A program made the position numbers and the translations under genes. Under the pieces are notes generated by a model. It was given only the letters and a program-made list of their open reading frames with translations, did no database searches and was not told the DNA's origin. A stretch of DNA of 41,942 nt from Burkholderiaceae bacterium (GTDB taxonomy: Bacteria > Pseudomonadota > Gammaproteobacteria > Burkholderiales > Burkholderiaceae_D), in contig JAISAG010000159.1 of assembly GCA_031266815.1 (NCBI GenBank), positions 1-41,942 of the forward strand. Direction: 5' to 3'. This document shows, piece after piece, positions 1 to 10,138 of the stretch (position 1 is the stretch's first letter; each line of letters opens with the position of its first letter).

Positions 1-66
1 CTCGTACTTCTGCATTGTGACCTGATCGGCAACGACTTTAACCCATTCCTGTTTGTTCTGGCTCGC

Positions 67-1368
67 TTACAAAAGGGAAAGGTCGGCATCCTGCCCGATA
101 CAGGCAATGATGTGGTCGGCACGAACTGTCACTGGCTTGGTTGTCGCGGCATCGGGCGCCGTCTTCATGCGCGTGAACTCGATCTGGTTACCCGCCATGA
201 CCTGGGAAGGCGCCCACCGCTCAACCAGTTCAACGCCTTCTGCCAACGCCATTTCTACTTCGTGCGGGTTGGCAGGCATCTCCCGGCGGGTACGGCGGTA
301 CCATATCTGCACTTTCTCCGCCCCCTGACGGAAAGAGGTCATGGCGGCGTCAATGGCAACATTGCCACCGCCGATAACGATGACGTGCGGACCCACTTTC
401 ATGTCCTGCCCGTTACGAACTGTGGAGAGAAGATCCATCCCGCCGAGCACAAAGGGCAAATCATCGCCCGGAACGCCCAAACGACGGGAATATTGCAGAC
501 CAAACGCCAGAAACACGGCGTCAAACCCCTGATTGCGCAGCGCCACCACACTGCGGATGGCGTGATTGGTGTGAATGACAACCCCCAGCGCCTTAACTTT
601 GTCTATTTCATCGTTCAGGCAGGAGGCGGGGAGACGGTAATTCGGAATGCCGTAGCGCATAATGCCGCCCGGATGGGCGCGCTCATCAAAAATCTCGACA
701 TGGTGCCCCCGCTGCGCAAGGTAGTAAGCGGCGGTAACGCCAGCCGGACCTGCTCCCACCACCGCCACTTTTTTTCCCGTGGACGGTGCGACTTTCCTCG
801 CGGGATACACGGAGCGAAGACGGCTTGCCACGGATTTCATGGGGCGAATGAACACTGGCTGACAGGTGGTTTTCTGAACACAGGCGGATTCGCAGGGCGC
901 GGGACAAATCAGACCGCAGGAATCCGGAAGCGGCGTGTCCTTCAACAACACATCCAGAGAGTCGCTGTAGCGTCCATGCCCTACCAGTGCCATCATGCTG
1001 GGAATATCAATGTGCGCGGGACATGCCGATTGACAGGGGGCGATACGGGGTTCGAAACACACTCCAGCGGGACAGTGACTTCCGGTAATGTGGGATAACC
1101 ACTGGTCACGCGCCGCATCAAGCGATGCTTGCAAGGCGGCACCCAGTTCCCGCTCGCTGTCGGGCAGGGCCAGGGCAAGTTGCCCCAGCCGGGCAAACTG
1201 GCTTTCACTGGCTCGCCCCAGACTGATTTCCGTGATAATGCGCGTTACTGCCGCCAGCGCACGGCGTGCCGACGGATCGGCACAGGCCTGCGAGTGAATA
1301 CGCGCACGAAATGCGGTCAGTTGCTCAATGACGGGACAAAGCGGTTTTTCTGATTCGTTTTTTGCCAT
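67..1368 (-). CDS. GltD-like NAD(P)/FAD oxidoreductase subunit associated with formate dehydrogenase; ends at an in-frame TAA although similar coding sense continues to the window edge
   Basis: Fer4_20-like N-terminal cysteines (CQSACPAHIDIPS, CGLICPAPCESACVQ), FAD motif VAVVGAGPAGVTAAYYLAQRGHHVEIFDE, NAD(P) motif VIVIGGGNVAIDAA, and ACIGQ near the C-terminus. Divergent from the Fe-S/fdhF genes. Confidence 0.88.
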   Translation of the reverse strand: MAKNESEKPLCPVIEQLTAFRARIHSQACADPSARRALAAVTRIITEISLGRASESQFARLGQLALALPDSERELGAALQASLDAARDQWLSHITGSHCPAGVCFEPRIAPCQSACPAHIDIPSMMALVGHGRYSDSLDVLLKDTPLPDSCGLICPAPCESACVQKTTCQPVFIRPMKSVASRLRSVYPARKVAPSTGKKVAVVGAGPAGVTAAYYLAQRGHHVEIFDERAHPGGIMRYGIPNYRLPASCLNDEIDKVKALGVVIHTNHAIRSVVALRNQGFDAVFLAFGLQYSRRLGVPGDDLPFVLGGMDLLSTVRNGQDMKVGPHVIVIGGGNVAIDAAMTSFRQGAEKVQIWYRRTRREMPANPHEVEMALAEGVELVERWAPSQVMAGNQIEFTRMKTAPDAATTKPVTVRADHIIACIGQDADLSLL

Positions 1369-1453
1369 TGCGTCCTAGTCTCATCTGAATAATGATCGGC
1401 AGTGTGTGAAGACAAATCCTGCGTCCGTCAAGGGCGCACAGTCCCACATTCGT

Positions 1454-1481
1454 CTGTCACGGGACACCTTTTTCCTATTAT
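1454..1481 (+). promoter_or_regulatory. candidate sigma70 promoter for the formate dehydrogenase genes (CTGTCA-N16-TATTAT)
   Basis: CTGTCA at 1454-1459 and TATTAT at 1476-1481, upstream of the ATG at 1606. Confidence 0.35.
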
Positions 1482-1605
1482 GGCACATCACACGGCGGAG
1501 GGGACATCGCACGCGAATTCCGTCTTTCGGTTATCATAAGAAGGGGGGTCCGTGTGTCGTGACAACACATCATCCTGTCGCGGGCGCCCCTTCAGGGAGA
1601 AAGAT

Positions 1606-2082
1606 ATGAGATTCATTTCTGTCGAGCCGGACAAGTGCATCGGCTGCCGGACATGCGAAATTGCCTGCGTTCTGGCGCACCGCTCCGCAAACGGCGAAAC
1701 GTCGTTGCACACGGCGCATTTTTATCCGCGTTTGCGCATTGTGAAGAACAAAAATATCACCGCGCCCGTGCAATGCCGCCAGTGCGACAATGCCGCCTGC
1801 ATCGCCGCGTGTCCGGTTGATGCCATCGAATATGTGGATGACACGGTGCAAATTGACGCAAGCAAATGTATCGGGTGCCGCTCTTGCGTCGTGGCCTGCC
1901 CGCTTGGCGCCATTGAACTGGTCAACATGTCGGTCAGACAACAGAAACTGGGCCCCGTCTCCGTACGCGACTCTGTATCTGTTGCGCAAAAATGCGACCT
2001 GTGCATTCACTCCAAAACAGGGCCCGCCTGTGTGGCAGTCTGCCCCACAAAAGCACTGCGCCTGATCAATCGCGCCGCATAG
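1606..2082 (+). CDS. HycB/HydN-like ferredoxin subunit with four 4Fe-4S motifs, formate dehydrogenase electron-transfer subunit
   Basis: Starts MRFISVEPDKCIGCRTCEIAC with an upstream AGGGAG ribosome site. Four cysteine clusters: CIGCRTCEIAC, CRQCDNAACIAACP, CIGCRSCVVACP, CDLCIHSKTGPACVAVCP. Confidence 0.92.
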   Translation: MRFISVEPDKCIGCRTCEIACVLAHRSANGETSLHTAHFYPRLRIVKNKNITAPVQCRQCDNAACIAACPVDAIEYVDDTVQIDASKCIGCRSCVVACPLGAIELVNMSVRQQKLGPVSVRDSVSVAQKCDLCIHSKTGPACVAVCPTKALRLINRAA

Positions 2083-2108
2083 CCACGCCACCGAGCCGAG
2101 GAGAAGTC

Positions 2109-4280
2109 ATGGAAAAAGTCATCACAGTGTGCCCGTACTGTGCGTCGGGATGCAAGATCTACCTGTGTGTCAAAAACGGAAAAATCGTCAGCGCCGAACC
2201 GGCAAACGGACATACCAACCAGGGAGAATTGTGCCTGAAGGGTTACTACGGATGGGAATTTCTCAACGATACCCAATTGCTGACCCCTCGCTTGAAATTT
2301 CCCATGATACGCCGTCAACGCAGCGCACCGTTTGAAGCGGTATCTTGGGATGAAGCCATCGCATTCGCCAGTTCACGCCTGATGGAGATTAAAAACACGT
2401 ACGGTCCGGATGCCATCATGGTGACCGGTTCATCCCGCGGACCGGGAAATGAGGCCAACTACGTCGCCCAAAAATTCGCCCGAGCAGCGGTCGGAACCAA
2501 CAACATCGATTGCTGCGCCCGCGTCTGCCACGCCCCTTCCGTCTCCGGTCTGGAGGTCACACTGGGCAACGGCGCGATGAGTAATTCCATCGAAGAAATT
2601 GAGGAGACTCAGTGCATCCTGGTTTTTGGCTACAACGCCGCAGATTCGCATCCCATTGTGGCACGCCGCATTGTCAAGGCAAAAGAAAAGGGTGCCAAAA
2701 TCATTGTCTGTGACCCGCGACGCATAGAAACCGCTCGCATTGCCGATTTGTACCTGCCGCTGAAAAACGGCTCCAACATGGCGCTGGTAAACGCATTCGC
2801 CAATGTCCTGCTGGAAGAGGGCTTGTACAACAAGGACTACATCAATCAATACGCCGAAGGATTCGAGGAGTACAAGGCCGTCATCTCCCAGTACACGCCG
2901 GAATATGTGGCAGATATCACCGGACTGGATCCCGAATTGATTCGGGATGCCATGTACATGTACGCATCCGCCCCCTCCGCCACCATCTTGTGGGGAATGG
3001 GCGTCACACAATGGGAACAGGCTGTTGATGTTGTCAAGGGCTTGTCCAGCCTTGCCGTCATGACCGGAAATCTGGGGCGCCCCAATGTGGGGGTAGGCCC
3101 CGTCCGTGGGCAGAATAATGTGCAGGGTGCTTGTGACATGGGTGTTCTGCCCGGAACCCTGCCGGGCTACTATCGTGTCTGGAATCCGGAACACCGCGCA
3201 AAATTCGCCGCGGCGTGGGGATTGTCCTCATTCCCGGAAAAAGCGGGAATACATCTGACGGAAGTGCCGCACGCCGTTCAGGAGGGCAAGCTCAAGGCTT
3301 TCTACATCATGGGCGAAGACCCTCTGCAAACGGATCCGGATCTTGCCGCAACCCGTACGGCTTTCGACAAGCTGGATTTTGTCATCGTTCAGGACATTTT
3401 CATGACGAAAACCGCCATGGCGGCCGATGTCATCCTGCCTGCCACCTCGTGGGGCGAGCATGAGGGAGTCTATTCCGCCGCAGACAGGGGATTTCAGCGC
3501 TTTTACAAGGCGGTTGAACCGCAAGGAGATGTCAAAATAGACTGGGAAATACACTGTCTGATGTCAACCGCCATGGGCTACCCCATGTCGTACCGGAACA
3601 CGGAAGAAATCTGGAATGAAATACGCGAGCTGTGTCCGCTGTACTACGGGGCGACCTATGAAAAGATGGCGGGAATGGGCTATATCCCGTGGCCCTGCCT
3701 GACATTGGACAGTCCGGGCACCCCGTGGTTGTACGAGAACAACCAGTTCGACACCCCAACAGGCAAGGCTCTGCTTTTCGCCGCGGAATGGCGCCCACCG
3801 CACGAAAAGATTGATGCGGATTTCCCTCTCGTACTCAGCACTGTCCGCGAAGTCGGGCACTACTCCTGCCGTTCCATGACGGGAAACTGTTTCGCGCTGC
3901 AGGCATTGGCCGACGAACCGGGATATATGCAGATACACCCGGAAGACGCCTCCAGGCTGGGCATCCGGGATCAGAAGCTGGTTTGGGTCGCTTCGCGTCG
4001 AGGGAAAGTCCTTACCAGAGCCAATGTAACCGAACGGGCAAACGTAGGTGCGGTCTATATGACGTATCAATGGTGGATAGGCGCATGCAACGAGTTGACG
4101 GTGGAAGCGTTTGACCCCATATCCAAAACACCCGAATTCAAGTACAGCGCCGTACGCGTGGAAAAGATTGACGACCAGGCATGGGCGGAGCATTACCTTG
4201 TGCAGACTTATCAGGAAATGCGAAACAGCCTGCTTGATGCGCTCCCGCGTAAAACGAAGGTAACAGCGGCAGCGGCATAA
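2109..4280 (+). CDS. fdhF: formate dehydrogenase catalytic subunit, FdhF-type molybdopterin oxidoreductase with Cys at the Sec position
   Basis: N-terminal 4Fe-4S motif CPYCASGC...GELCLKG; active-site region NNIDCCARVCHAPSVSGLEVTLGNGAMSNSIEE; molybdopterin motifs; GAGGAG ribosome site upstream. Confidence 0.95.
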   Translation: MEKVITVCPYCASGCKIYLCVKNGKIVSAEPANGHTNQGELCLKGYYGWEFLNDTQLLTPRLKFPMIRRQRSAPFEAVSWDEAIAFASSRLMEIKNTYGPDAIMVTGSSRGPGNEANYVAQKFARAAVGTNNIDCCARVCHAPSVSGLEVTLGNGAMSNSIEEIEETQCILVFGYNAADSHPIVARRIVKAKEKGAKIIVCDPRRIETARIADLYLPLKNGSNMALVNAFANVLLEEGLYNKDYINQYAEGFEEYKAVISQYTPEYVADITGLDPELIRDAMYMYASAPSATILWGMGVTQWEQAVDVVKGLSSLAVMTGNLGRPNVGVGPVRGQNNVQGACDMGVLPGTLPGYYRVWNPEHRAKFAAAWGLSSFPEKAGIHLTEVPHAVQEGKLKAFYIMGEDPLQTDPDLAATRTAFDKLDFVIVQDIFMTKTAMAADVILPATSWGEHEGVYSAADRGFQRFYKAVEPQGDVKIDWEIHCLMSTAMGYPMSYRNTEEIWNEIRELCPLYYGATYEKMAGMGYIPWPCLTLDSPGTPWLYENNQFDTPTGKALLFAAEWRPPHEKIDADFPLVLSTVREVGHYSCRSMTGNCFALQALADEPGYMQIHPEDASRLGIRDQKLVWVASRRGKVLTRANVTERANVGAVYMTYQWWIGACNELTVEAFDPISKTPEFKYSAVRVEKIDDQAWAEHYLVQTYQEMRNSLLDALPRKTKVTAAAA

Positions 4281-4299
4281 GGTCGCGCGCCGGAACACC

Positions 4300-5379
4300 T
4301 CAATCCACAAGGGCGACGCTTTTGACCTGGGCAAGTATCGGCTTTCCCGCCACCAAGCCGAGCGCAATTGCCGATTTGCGCGTAATCCGGCTTAACAGGC
4401 GGGTACGGTTTGCCGTCAGTTCAACGGTAACCATGCCCGCGCCATCGTCGTGCATGTCCGCAACGACACACGCCAAAGTATTGCGCACGCTGGTGTGAGT
4501 CGCTCCTTCCGTTGCCAGGCTCACATCGCTCGCCAAAACGCGCAGACGAATCGGCTTGCCAACCTGGTCGGCGCCCCCGGGCAAAAAGAAGTGTCCTCCA
4601 TCAAAGCTCACCGTATTCAGGTGAAACGATGCATCGTGCTCTGTCACCCGACCGTGGACAACCCCCGCGGCATCCCTGCCGTGCGCCAGCGGCAAATCCA
4701 GCCGGGTCAGTAAAAAGCGTGTCTCTCCCACACCCCGCACGGTTCCCCTATCCAGCAATACCAGGGTATCCGCCAAACTGACCATCTCGTCCAGCGCGTG
4801 GCTGACGTACAGGATCGGAATGTGAAGCTGCTCACTCAAACCGGCAAGATAGGGCAAAATCTCCCGCTTGCGCTTCACATCCAGCGACGCTAACGGCTCA
4901 TCCATCAGCAAAATGCGGGGGCTGGTCGCCAGCGCGCGGGCAATCCCCACCCGCTGTTTTTCCCCGCCGGACAAGGTATCGGGAGAACGTTCTCCCAAGT
5001 GGGCAATCCCCAGCAAGTCCATGACATAGTCCAGCGAAATGCGCCTTTGCGCGGGCGGAATACGCTTGAGCCCAAAATGCAGATTTTTTGTGACGGACAG
5101 ATGGGAAAACAGCGTCGCTTCCTGGAACACAAAACCCAGCGCCCGTTTATGGGGCGGCACAAAAATACCCTGCGCATCGTCGTGCCACACCTCGTCGCCC
5201 ACTGCAATACGACTGTTTTGAGGACGCTCCAGTCCGGCAATGGCGCGCAAAAGAGTAGATTTGCCCGCACCGGAAGCACCAAAAATACCGGTGACCCCTT
5301 CGCCCGGCAAAGACAGGTCTGTGCGCAAGGTGTAATCAGAAAAAGTGACGTGGACGCGCGCCTGGATAGATGAGCTCAT
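4300..5379 (-). CDS. modC: molybdate ABC transporter ATP-binding protein
   Basis: Walker [21 protein letters not shown]; signature [16 protein letters not shown]; Walker [14 protein letters not shown]-terminal TOBE-like region; next to modB and modA. Confidence 0.96.
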   Translation of the reverse strand: MSSSIQARVHVTFSDYTLRTDLSLPGEGVTGIFGASGAGKSTLLRAIAGLERPQNSRIAVGDEVWHDDAQGIFVPPHKRALGFVFQEATLFSHLSVTKNLHFGLKRIPPAQRRISLDYVMDLLGIAHLGERSPDTLSGGEKQRVGIARALATSPRILLMDEPLASLDVKRKREILPYLAGLSEQLHIPILYVSHALDEMVSLADTLVLLDRGTVRGVGETRFLLTRLDLPLAHGRDAAGVVHGRVTEHDASFHLNTVSFDGGHFFLPGGADQVGKPIRLRVLASDVSLATEGATHTSVRNTLACVVADMHDDGAGMVTVELTANRTRLLSRITRKSAIALGLVAGKPILAQVKSVALVD

Positions 5380-6047
5380 GCCCGTCTTTTTCCTGTCGGA
5401 TTCAGCAGATACAAGGCCAACAGCACGACGAAACTGAACAAAAGCATCCCCGCGGATAACCAGTGTGCCTGCACATACTCGATGGACTCTACATGATCAA
5501 AAATCTGGATGGACAGTACACGGGTCTTGTCAGGAATGTTCCCCCCCACCATCAGGACTACGCCGAATTCTCCCACTGTATGCGCAAACCCGATAACGGC
5601 TGCCGTCAAGTAACCCGGCTTTGCCAAAGGCAATATCACACTGAAGAAGGTATCCCACGGCGAAGCCCGCAAGGTAGCTGCCGCTTCAAGCGGCGCTTTC
5701 CCGATGGCTTCAAACGCGTTTTGCAGCGGCTGCACGACAAACGGCAGGGAATAAAACGAGGACGCCACAACCAGCCCGCCGAAACTGAAAGGAAGTGTTC
5801 CTATACCCAACCAGCCCGCCAGCTTGCCTGCCGGACCGTGCGGCCCCATGAATATCAGCAGGTAAAACCCCAGCACAGTGGGCGGCAGCACCAGTGGAAG
5901 CGCGACAACCGCGCTCACCGGCGCTTTCCACCACGCTGTAGTCTGCGACAGATACCATGCCAGCGGCGTGCAGGCGACCAGCAGAATCAGTGTGGTAACA
6001 AACGCCAGCTGGACTGTCAGCCATACCGGCGCAAGATCAGGCACCAC
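5376..6047 (-). CDS. modB: molybdate ABC transporter permease
   Basis: Hydrophobic permease with [15 protein letters not shown] and [25 protein letters not shown] motifs; ATGA overlap with modC. Confidence 0.96.
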   Translation of the reverse strand: MVPDLAPVWLTVQLAFVTTLILLVACTPLAWYLSQTTAWWKAPVSAVVALPLVLPPTVLGFYLLIFMGPHGPAGKLAGWLGIGTLPFSFGGLVVASSFYSLPFVVQPLQNAFEAIGKAPLEAAATLRASPWDTFFSVILPLAKPGYLTAAVIGFAHTVGEFGVVLMVGGNIPDKTRVLSIQIFDHVESIEYVQAHWLSAGMLLFSFVVLLALYLLNPTGKRRA

Positions 6048-6053
6048 AGGAAC

Positions 6054-6881
<828 letters not shown>

Positions 6882-6911
6882 CTAAATTCCGGGGGACAGG
6901 AGGCGAACCGT

Positions 6912-7673
6912 ATGAGACAAACAAACGCGCTTGCCAATGCCTTGGGCTATGACGTCGCCGACAAGCGGATTGATGTGCTGCGCCTTATCGGGAAAACCGG
7001 CTCCATCTCGCAGGCGGCGAGAGAGGCAGGTATCAGTTACAAGGCCGCATGGCAGGCTATTGATACGCTGTCCAATCTGGCAGGAGTCTCCCTGGTGGAA
7101 AAAACAGTTGGCGGTGTCGGCGGCGGCGGCGCACAGTTGACCCCCGCAGGAGAGCATTTACTGGAAATGGCGCACATTCTGGCGTGCAAACGTCACGAGT
7201 TGTTCAGCAGTATCACCAAATCGGCACATAAGCCCGACCCCGGGTTGTCCCGCCTGTTCGTTCGCACCAGTATGCGCAATCACTTGCCATGCCACATTCA
7301 CGCGCTGTCCCCAACCGCCTCCATCGTGCGGGTTGCCCTGGTTCTGCGTGATGGAACGCAGGTTGTCGCCCGCATCACGCATACCAGCGTTGAATTGCTT
7401 GCGCTGAAAGTCGGGACACCGGTATTGGCGCTCTGCAAGGCAACTGCCGTCAGTATCCGTCATAAACCGGAGCCGTCCGCAGGCACATCCCGCAATCTGC
7501 TGCGGGGAGTGGTGCGTCGCGCGTCGCGCGGCGATACGGAAGATGAAATTGCTGTTGAACTGGACGCAGGCGTCCAGCTTGTAGGCTTCTCTCCGGCAAG
7601 CCCTTCCTTATCCGAGGGAGAGACTGCCTATGCGCACGTTGAAGAATCGGCTGTCGTCATCGCCCTCTTATGA
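6912..7673 (+). CDS. modE: ModE-family molybdate-responsive transcriptional regulator
   Basis: Winged HTH RIDVLRLIGKTGSISQAAREAGISYKAAWQAIDTLSNLAGVSLVEKTVGGVGGGGAQLT plus paired mop/TOBE-like domains; GGAGGCG ribosome site upstream of the ATG at 6912. Confidence 0.95.
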   Translation: MRQTNALANALGYDVADKRIDVLRLIGKTGSISQAAREAGISYKAAWQAIDTLSNLAGVSLVEKTVGGVGGGGAQLTPAGEHLLEMAHILACKRHELFSSITKSAHKPDPGLSRLFVRTSMRNHLPCHIHALSPTASIVRVALVLRDGTQVVARITHTSVELLALKVGTPVLALCKATAVSIRHKPEPSAGTSRNLLRGVVRRASRGDTEDEIAVELDAGVQLVGFSPASPSLSEGETAYAHVEESAVVIALL

Positions 7674-8491
7674 AAACACCCGCTGCAACCGCCATAACGG
7701 CAAACTGCGTGGTTACGCAGTGGCGGAACAACCGTGCGGGCATCGAAATGGCGCAGATCGCGGAGGAAGTCCCCATCGCACTGGAGTACAACGGTATCGC
7801 GCATGTGGTCATGCTGGCAACACCAGCGGACCTGCTTGATTTCGCGTGGGGATTTTCCATGACGGAAGGAATCGTCCGCACCCCCGCTGATATTTACGAT
7901 TGTGAAATTCTGACCGGAGAAGCCGGAATCCGCGTCACCCTGCAGATCGCCAGCGAGGCGTTCATGAACATGAAAGAAAAGCGGCGACGTCTGGCAGGCA
8001 GAACAGGATGCGGACTGTGCGGAATGGAGTCGTTGCAGCAGTTGCACACACCGGCACCGGTCAACAGCACGGCGCGCGTGACATGGGCGCAATTGCAAAA
8101 CGCCATGCAGGATATGGAAACCAAACAGGTTCTGCGGGCACAAACCGGCGCGACACACGCGGCGGCGTGGATGAAAAGAGATGGAACGGTCAGTACCGTG
8201 CGCGAAGATGTGGGACGCCATAACGCGCTAGACAAACTGATCGGCGCACTCTGGCAGCAGCAGGAAGAGTTGTCTTCGGGAAGTATTCTCGTTAGCAGTC
8301 GCGCCAGCTATGAAATGGTGCAGAAGTGTGCGGCTGCCGGCGCAGGAGTACTGGCAGCCGTTTCGTCACCCACAGCCATGGCAATCCGTATGGCTGCCGC
8401 TGCCAACATAACCCTGATCGGCTTTGTACGCCGGAATGGGTGCGCCGTTTATACACACACCAACCGCTTCGACGGCAATCCGCCAGACTGA
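7670..8491 (+). CDS. fdhD: formate dehydrogenase accessory sulfurtransferase FdhD
   Basis: RTGCGLCGMESL cysteine motif, REDVGRHNALDKLIG, ILVSSRASYEMVQKCAAAG; ATGA overlap with modE. Confidence 0.96.
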   Translation: MKTPAATAITANCVVTQWRNNRAGIEMAQIAEEVPIALEYNGIAHVVMLATPADLLDFAWGFSMTEGIVRTPADIYDCEILTGEAGIRVTLQIASEAFMNMKEKRRRLAGRTGCGLCGMESLQQLHTPAPVNSTARVTWAQLQNAMQDMETKQVLRAQTGATHAAAWMKRDGTVSTVREDVGRHNALDKLIGALWQQQEELSSGSILVSSRASYEMVQKCAAAGAGVLAAVSSPTAMAIRMAAAANITLIGFVRRNGCAVYTHTNRFDGNPPD

Positions 8492-8530
8492 TTGGCACGC
8501 CGCCCCGCGAATCAAAAAGTCGTGTCACTC

Positions 8531-8812
8531 TCACGATGAGGCTACATTTTTCAGTTGCTGCTGCCACGGCTCTGTCACATCGCGTATGAGACGGTCATTT
8601 GCCATAATCTGCTTTAACAAGGATATTTTCTTGCGCAGCGCGTCCCCGGATAACGGGACACGCGGCAGACGCTTTGCCTCACGGCTCACATGGACGCATT
8701 CCCCATCCAGTTGTTCGAAATACCCCCACCGGCTGTCGTTCGCCGCCTGCGCCATTTGCGACGTAAGACAGGCAAGCCGCTCGTATACATTGATGATTTC
8801 GCATGGTTTCAT
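8531..8812 (-). CDS. small helical protein resembling flagellar chaperone FliT
   Basis: MKPCEIINVYERLACLTSQMAQAANDSRWGYFEQLDGECVHV...ISLLKQIMANDRLIRDVTEPWQQQL has the FliT-type YERL...W..L...D..IR....PW pattern. Confidence 0.55.
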   Translation of the reverse strand: MKPCEIINVYERLACLTSQMAQAANDSRWGYFEQLDGECVHVSREAKRLPRVPLSGDALRKKISLLKQIMANDRLIRDVTEPWQQQLKNVASS

Positions 8813-8945
8813 AGGTCTGCTGAAAAGAAGTGGACTCGACACTCCCTTAACGGCATATCGGGTAATCAACTTGATAGCGGCGAAAAAAACAAAGTGACGC
8901 CCCTTTCCCCGCCATTCCCTCTTATCGGGAATACCTCGCAGCCTG

Positions 8946-9791
8946 TCAGGTCGCATGAAAAACGGCCTGAATCCGCTCCAGTGCTTCCAGTGCTCCCATC
9001 TTCAGACTGATTCCCCGGGTTCGCGCATCGTCCATTTGGGGATCTGTCGGATTAATGCGGATCAGGGGCGCGTCCAGTGACTCGCTGAAACGCCTGACGG
9101 AGGGAACAGCGACCCCCGCGCCCAATTCCACAACGAGCGGCTTGCGAACCCGGTCGCGCCACGCCACCCAGTGCCGACATTGGTCGTCCGTCCGGTCGGG
9201 GACCCATCCCCAATCGCCGAACATCAGAATATTCGGGCGCGCCAGCGCACCGCAGGCGATACAAGTCGGCAAATCGCCAAGCCAGCGGCAAGCATCGTCA
9301 TCAATGGAAACCGTCAGCGCGTCCGCCTCCCAGATTCGCGCTTCGCACGGAGGGAAGCAGGCGCACTGCAAAAAATGGATGGAACCGTGACACTCTATGA
9401 TACGTCTTTCTGAAAAACCGGCCGCCTGAAATTGTCCGTCCACATTGCTTGTAAAGACAAAATCCCCGTGCGGCAAGGTTGCGGACAAGGCGCGCAGAAT
9501 ATGAAACCCCGCGTGGGGTTGTGTCCTCCGATACAGACGCAGGCGATGCCCGTAAAATCCCCATGCCCGCGCAGGATCATCGGAAAAGGCAGAGGGATTG
9601 GCAATCTGGGTAAACGCGACGCCCGCCTTTGCCAGTGGCGGATAAGCTTTCCAAAATCCCTCGTTTCCCCGGAAATCGGGCAACCCGGAATCAACACCCA
9701 TCCCCGCGCCTGCGGCAATAACCAGCGCATCCGCAGATTTCAGCCATTGCACAGCCGTCTCTATGTCGGACACCGACGCCATATCACGCAC
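8946..9791 (-). CDS. Sir2-family NAD-dependent protein deacylase (atypical sirtuin)
   Basis: GAGMGVDSGLPDFRG, TSNVDGQFQAAGF, ECHGSIHFLQC, zinc-ligand-like CACFPPC...CIACG, RPNILMFGD. Confidence 0.9.
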   Translation of the reverse strand: MRDMASVSDIETAVQWLKSADALVIAAGAGMGVDSGLPDFRGNEGFWKAYPPLAKAGVAFTQIANPSAFSDDPARAWGFYGHRLRLYRRTQPHAGFHILRALSATLPHGDFVFTSNVDGQFQAAGFSERRIIECHGSIHFLQCACFPPCEARIWEADALTVSIDDDACRWLGDLPTCIACGALARPNILMFGDWGWVPDRTDDQCRHWVAWRDRVRKPLVVELGAGVAVPSVRRFSESLDAPLIRINPTDPQMDDARTRGISLKMGALEALERIQAVFHAT

Positions 9792-9810
9792 GCGACAGGC
9801 AATGACCGCG

Positions 9811-10092
9811 CTATTTCAACTGCGCCGCCAAACCGGAAAGCAGTGTCGCTTCCTGTTCTGTCAATGTGGGCATGTACGGCAACACGGCGACCACTTTTTT
9901 CCGGATGGGCAAAAACTGTTCCAGTTGCTTTTTATCCAGCTTGTTGCCTGAATACGCCGCATCCACAACCTTGTAATAGTCGTACAATACCGCCGCTTCC
10001 GACAATTTGACCGTTGACCGGCCCGTCATTTCCACATCGAGCGACTTGCGGGTATCTGCCTGACCTTCCCCTTTTTGGCTGTCGTTTGACAT
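9811..10092 (-). CDS. hypothetical 93-aa protein
   Basis: Complete ORF in the gap between ahpF and the sirtuin, same strand, ribosome site AAGGAG upstream; no family recognised. Confidence 0.6.
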   Translation of the reverse strand: MSNDSQKGEGQADTRKSLDVEMTGRSTVKLSEAAVLYDYYKVVDAAYSGNKLDKKQLEQFLPIRKKVVAVLPYMPTLTEQEATLLSGLAAQLK

Positions 10093-10138
10093 CTCTTTGC
10101 TCCTTTCTTGCTGATAACACCAATTCCCGGACTTGCGC

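Noticed and set aside
112-1098. Long plus-strand ORF (328 aa) opposite the GltD-like gene
   Set aside because: Antisense to a well-supported CDS; composition is frame-shadow-like with no recognisable motifs.
1484-1500. TGGCACatcacacgg as a possible sigma54 promoter upstream of the formate dehydrogenase genes
   Set aside because: The -24 TGGCAC is present but no TTGC(A/T) -12 element follows at the required spacing.
1546-1575. TGTGTcgtgacaACACA as a CRP/FNR-type site upstream of the ferredoxin-like gene
   Set aside because: Spacing (7) and half-sites do not match FNR (TTGAT-N4-ATCAA) or CRP (TGTGA-N6-TCACA); too weak to call.
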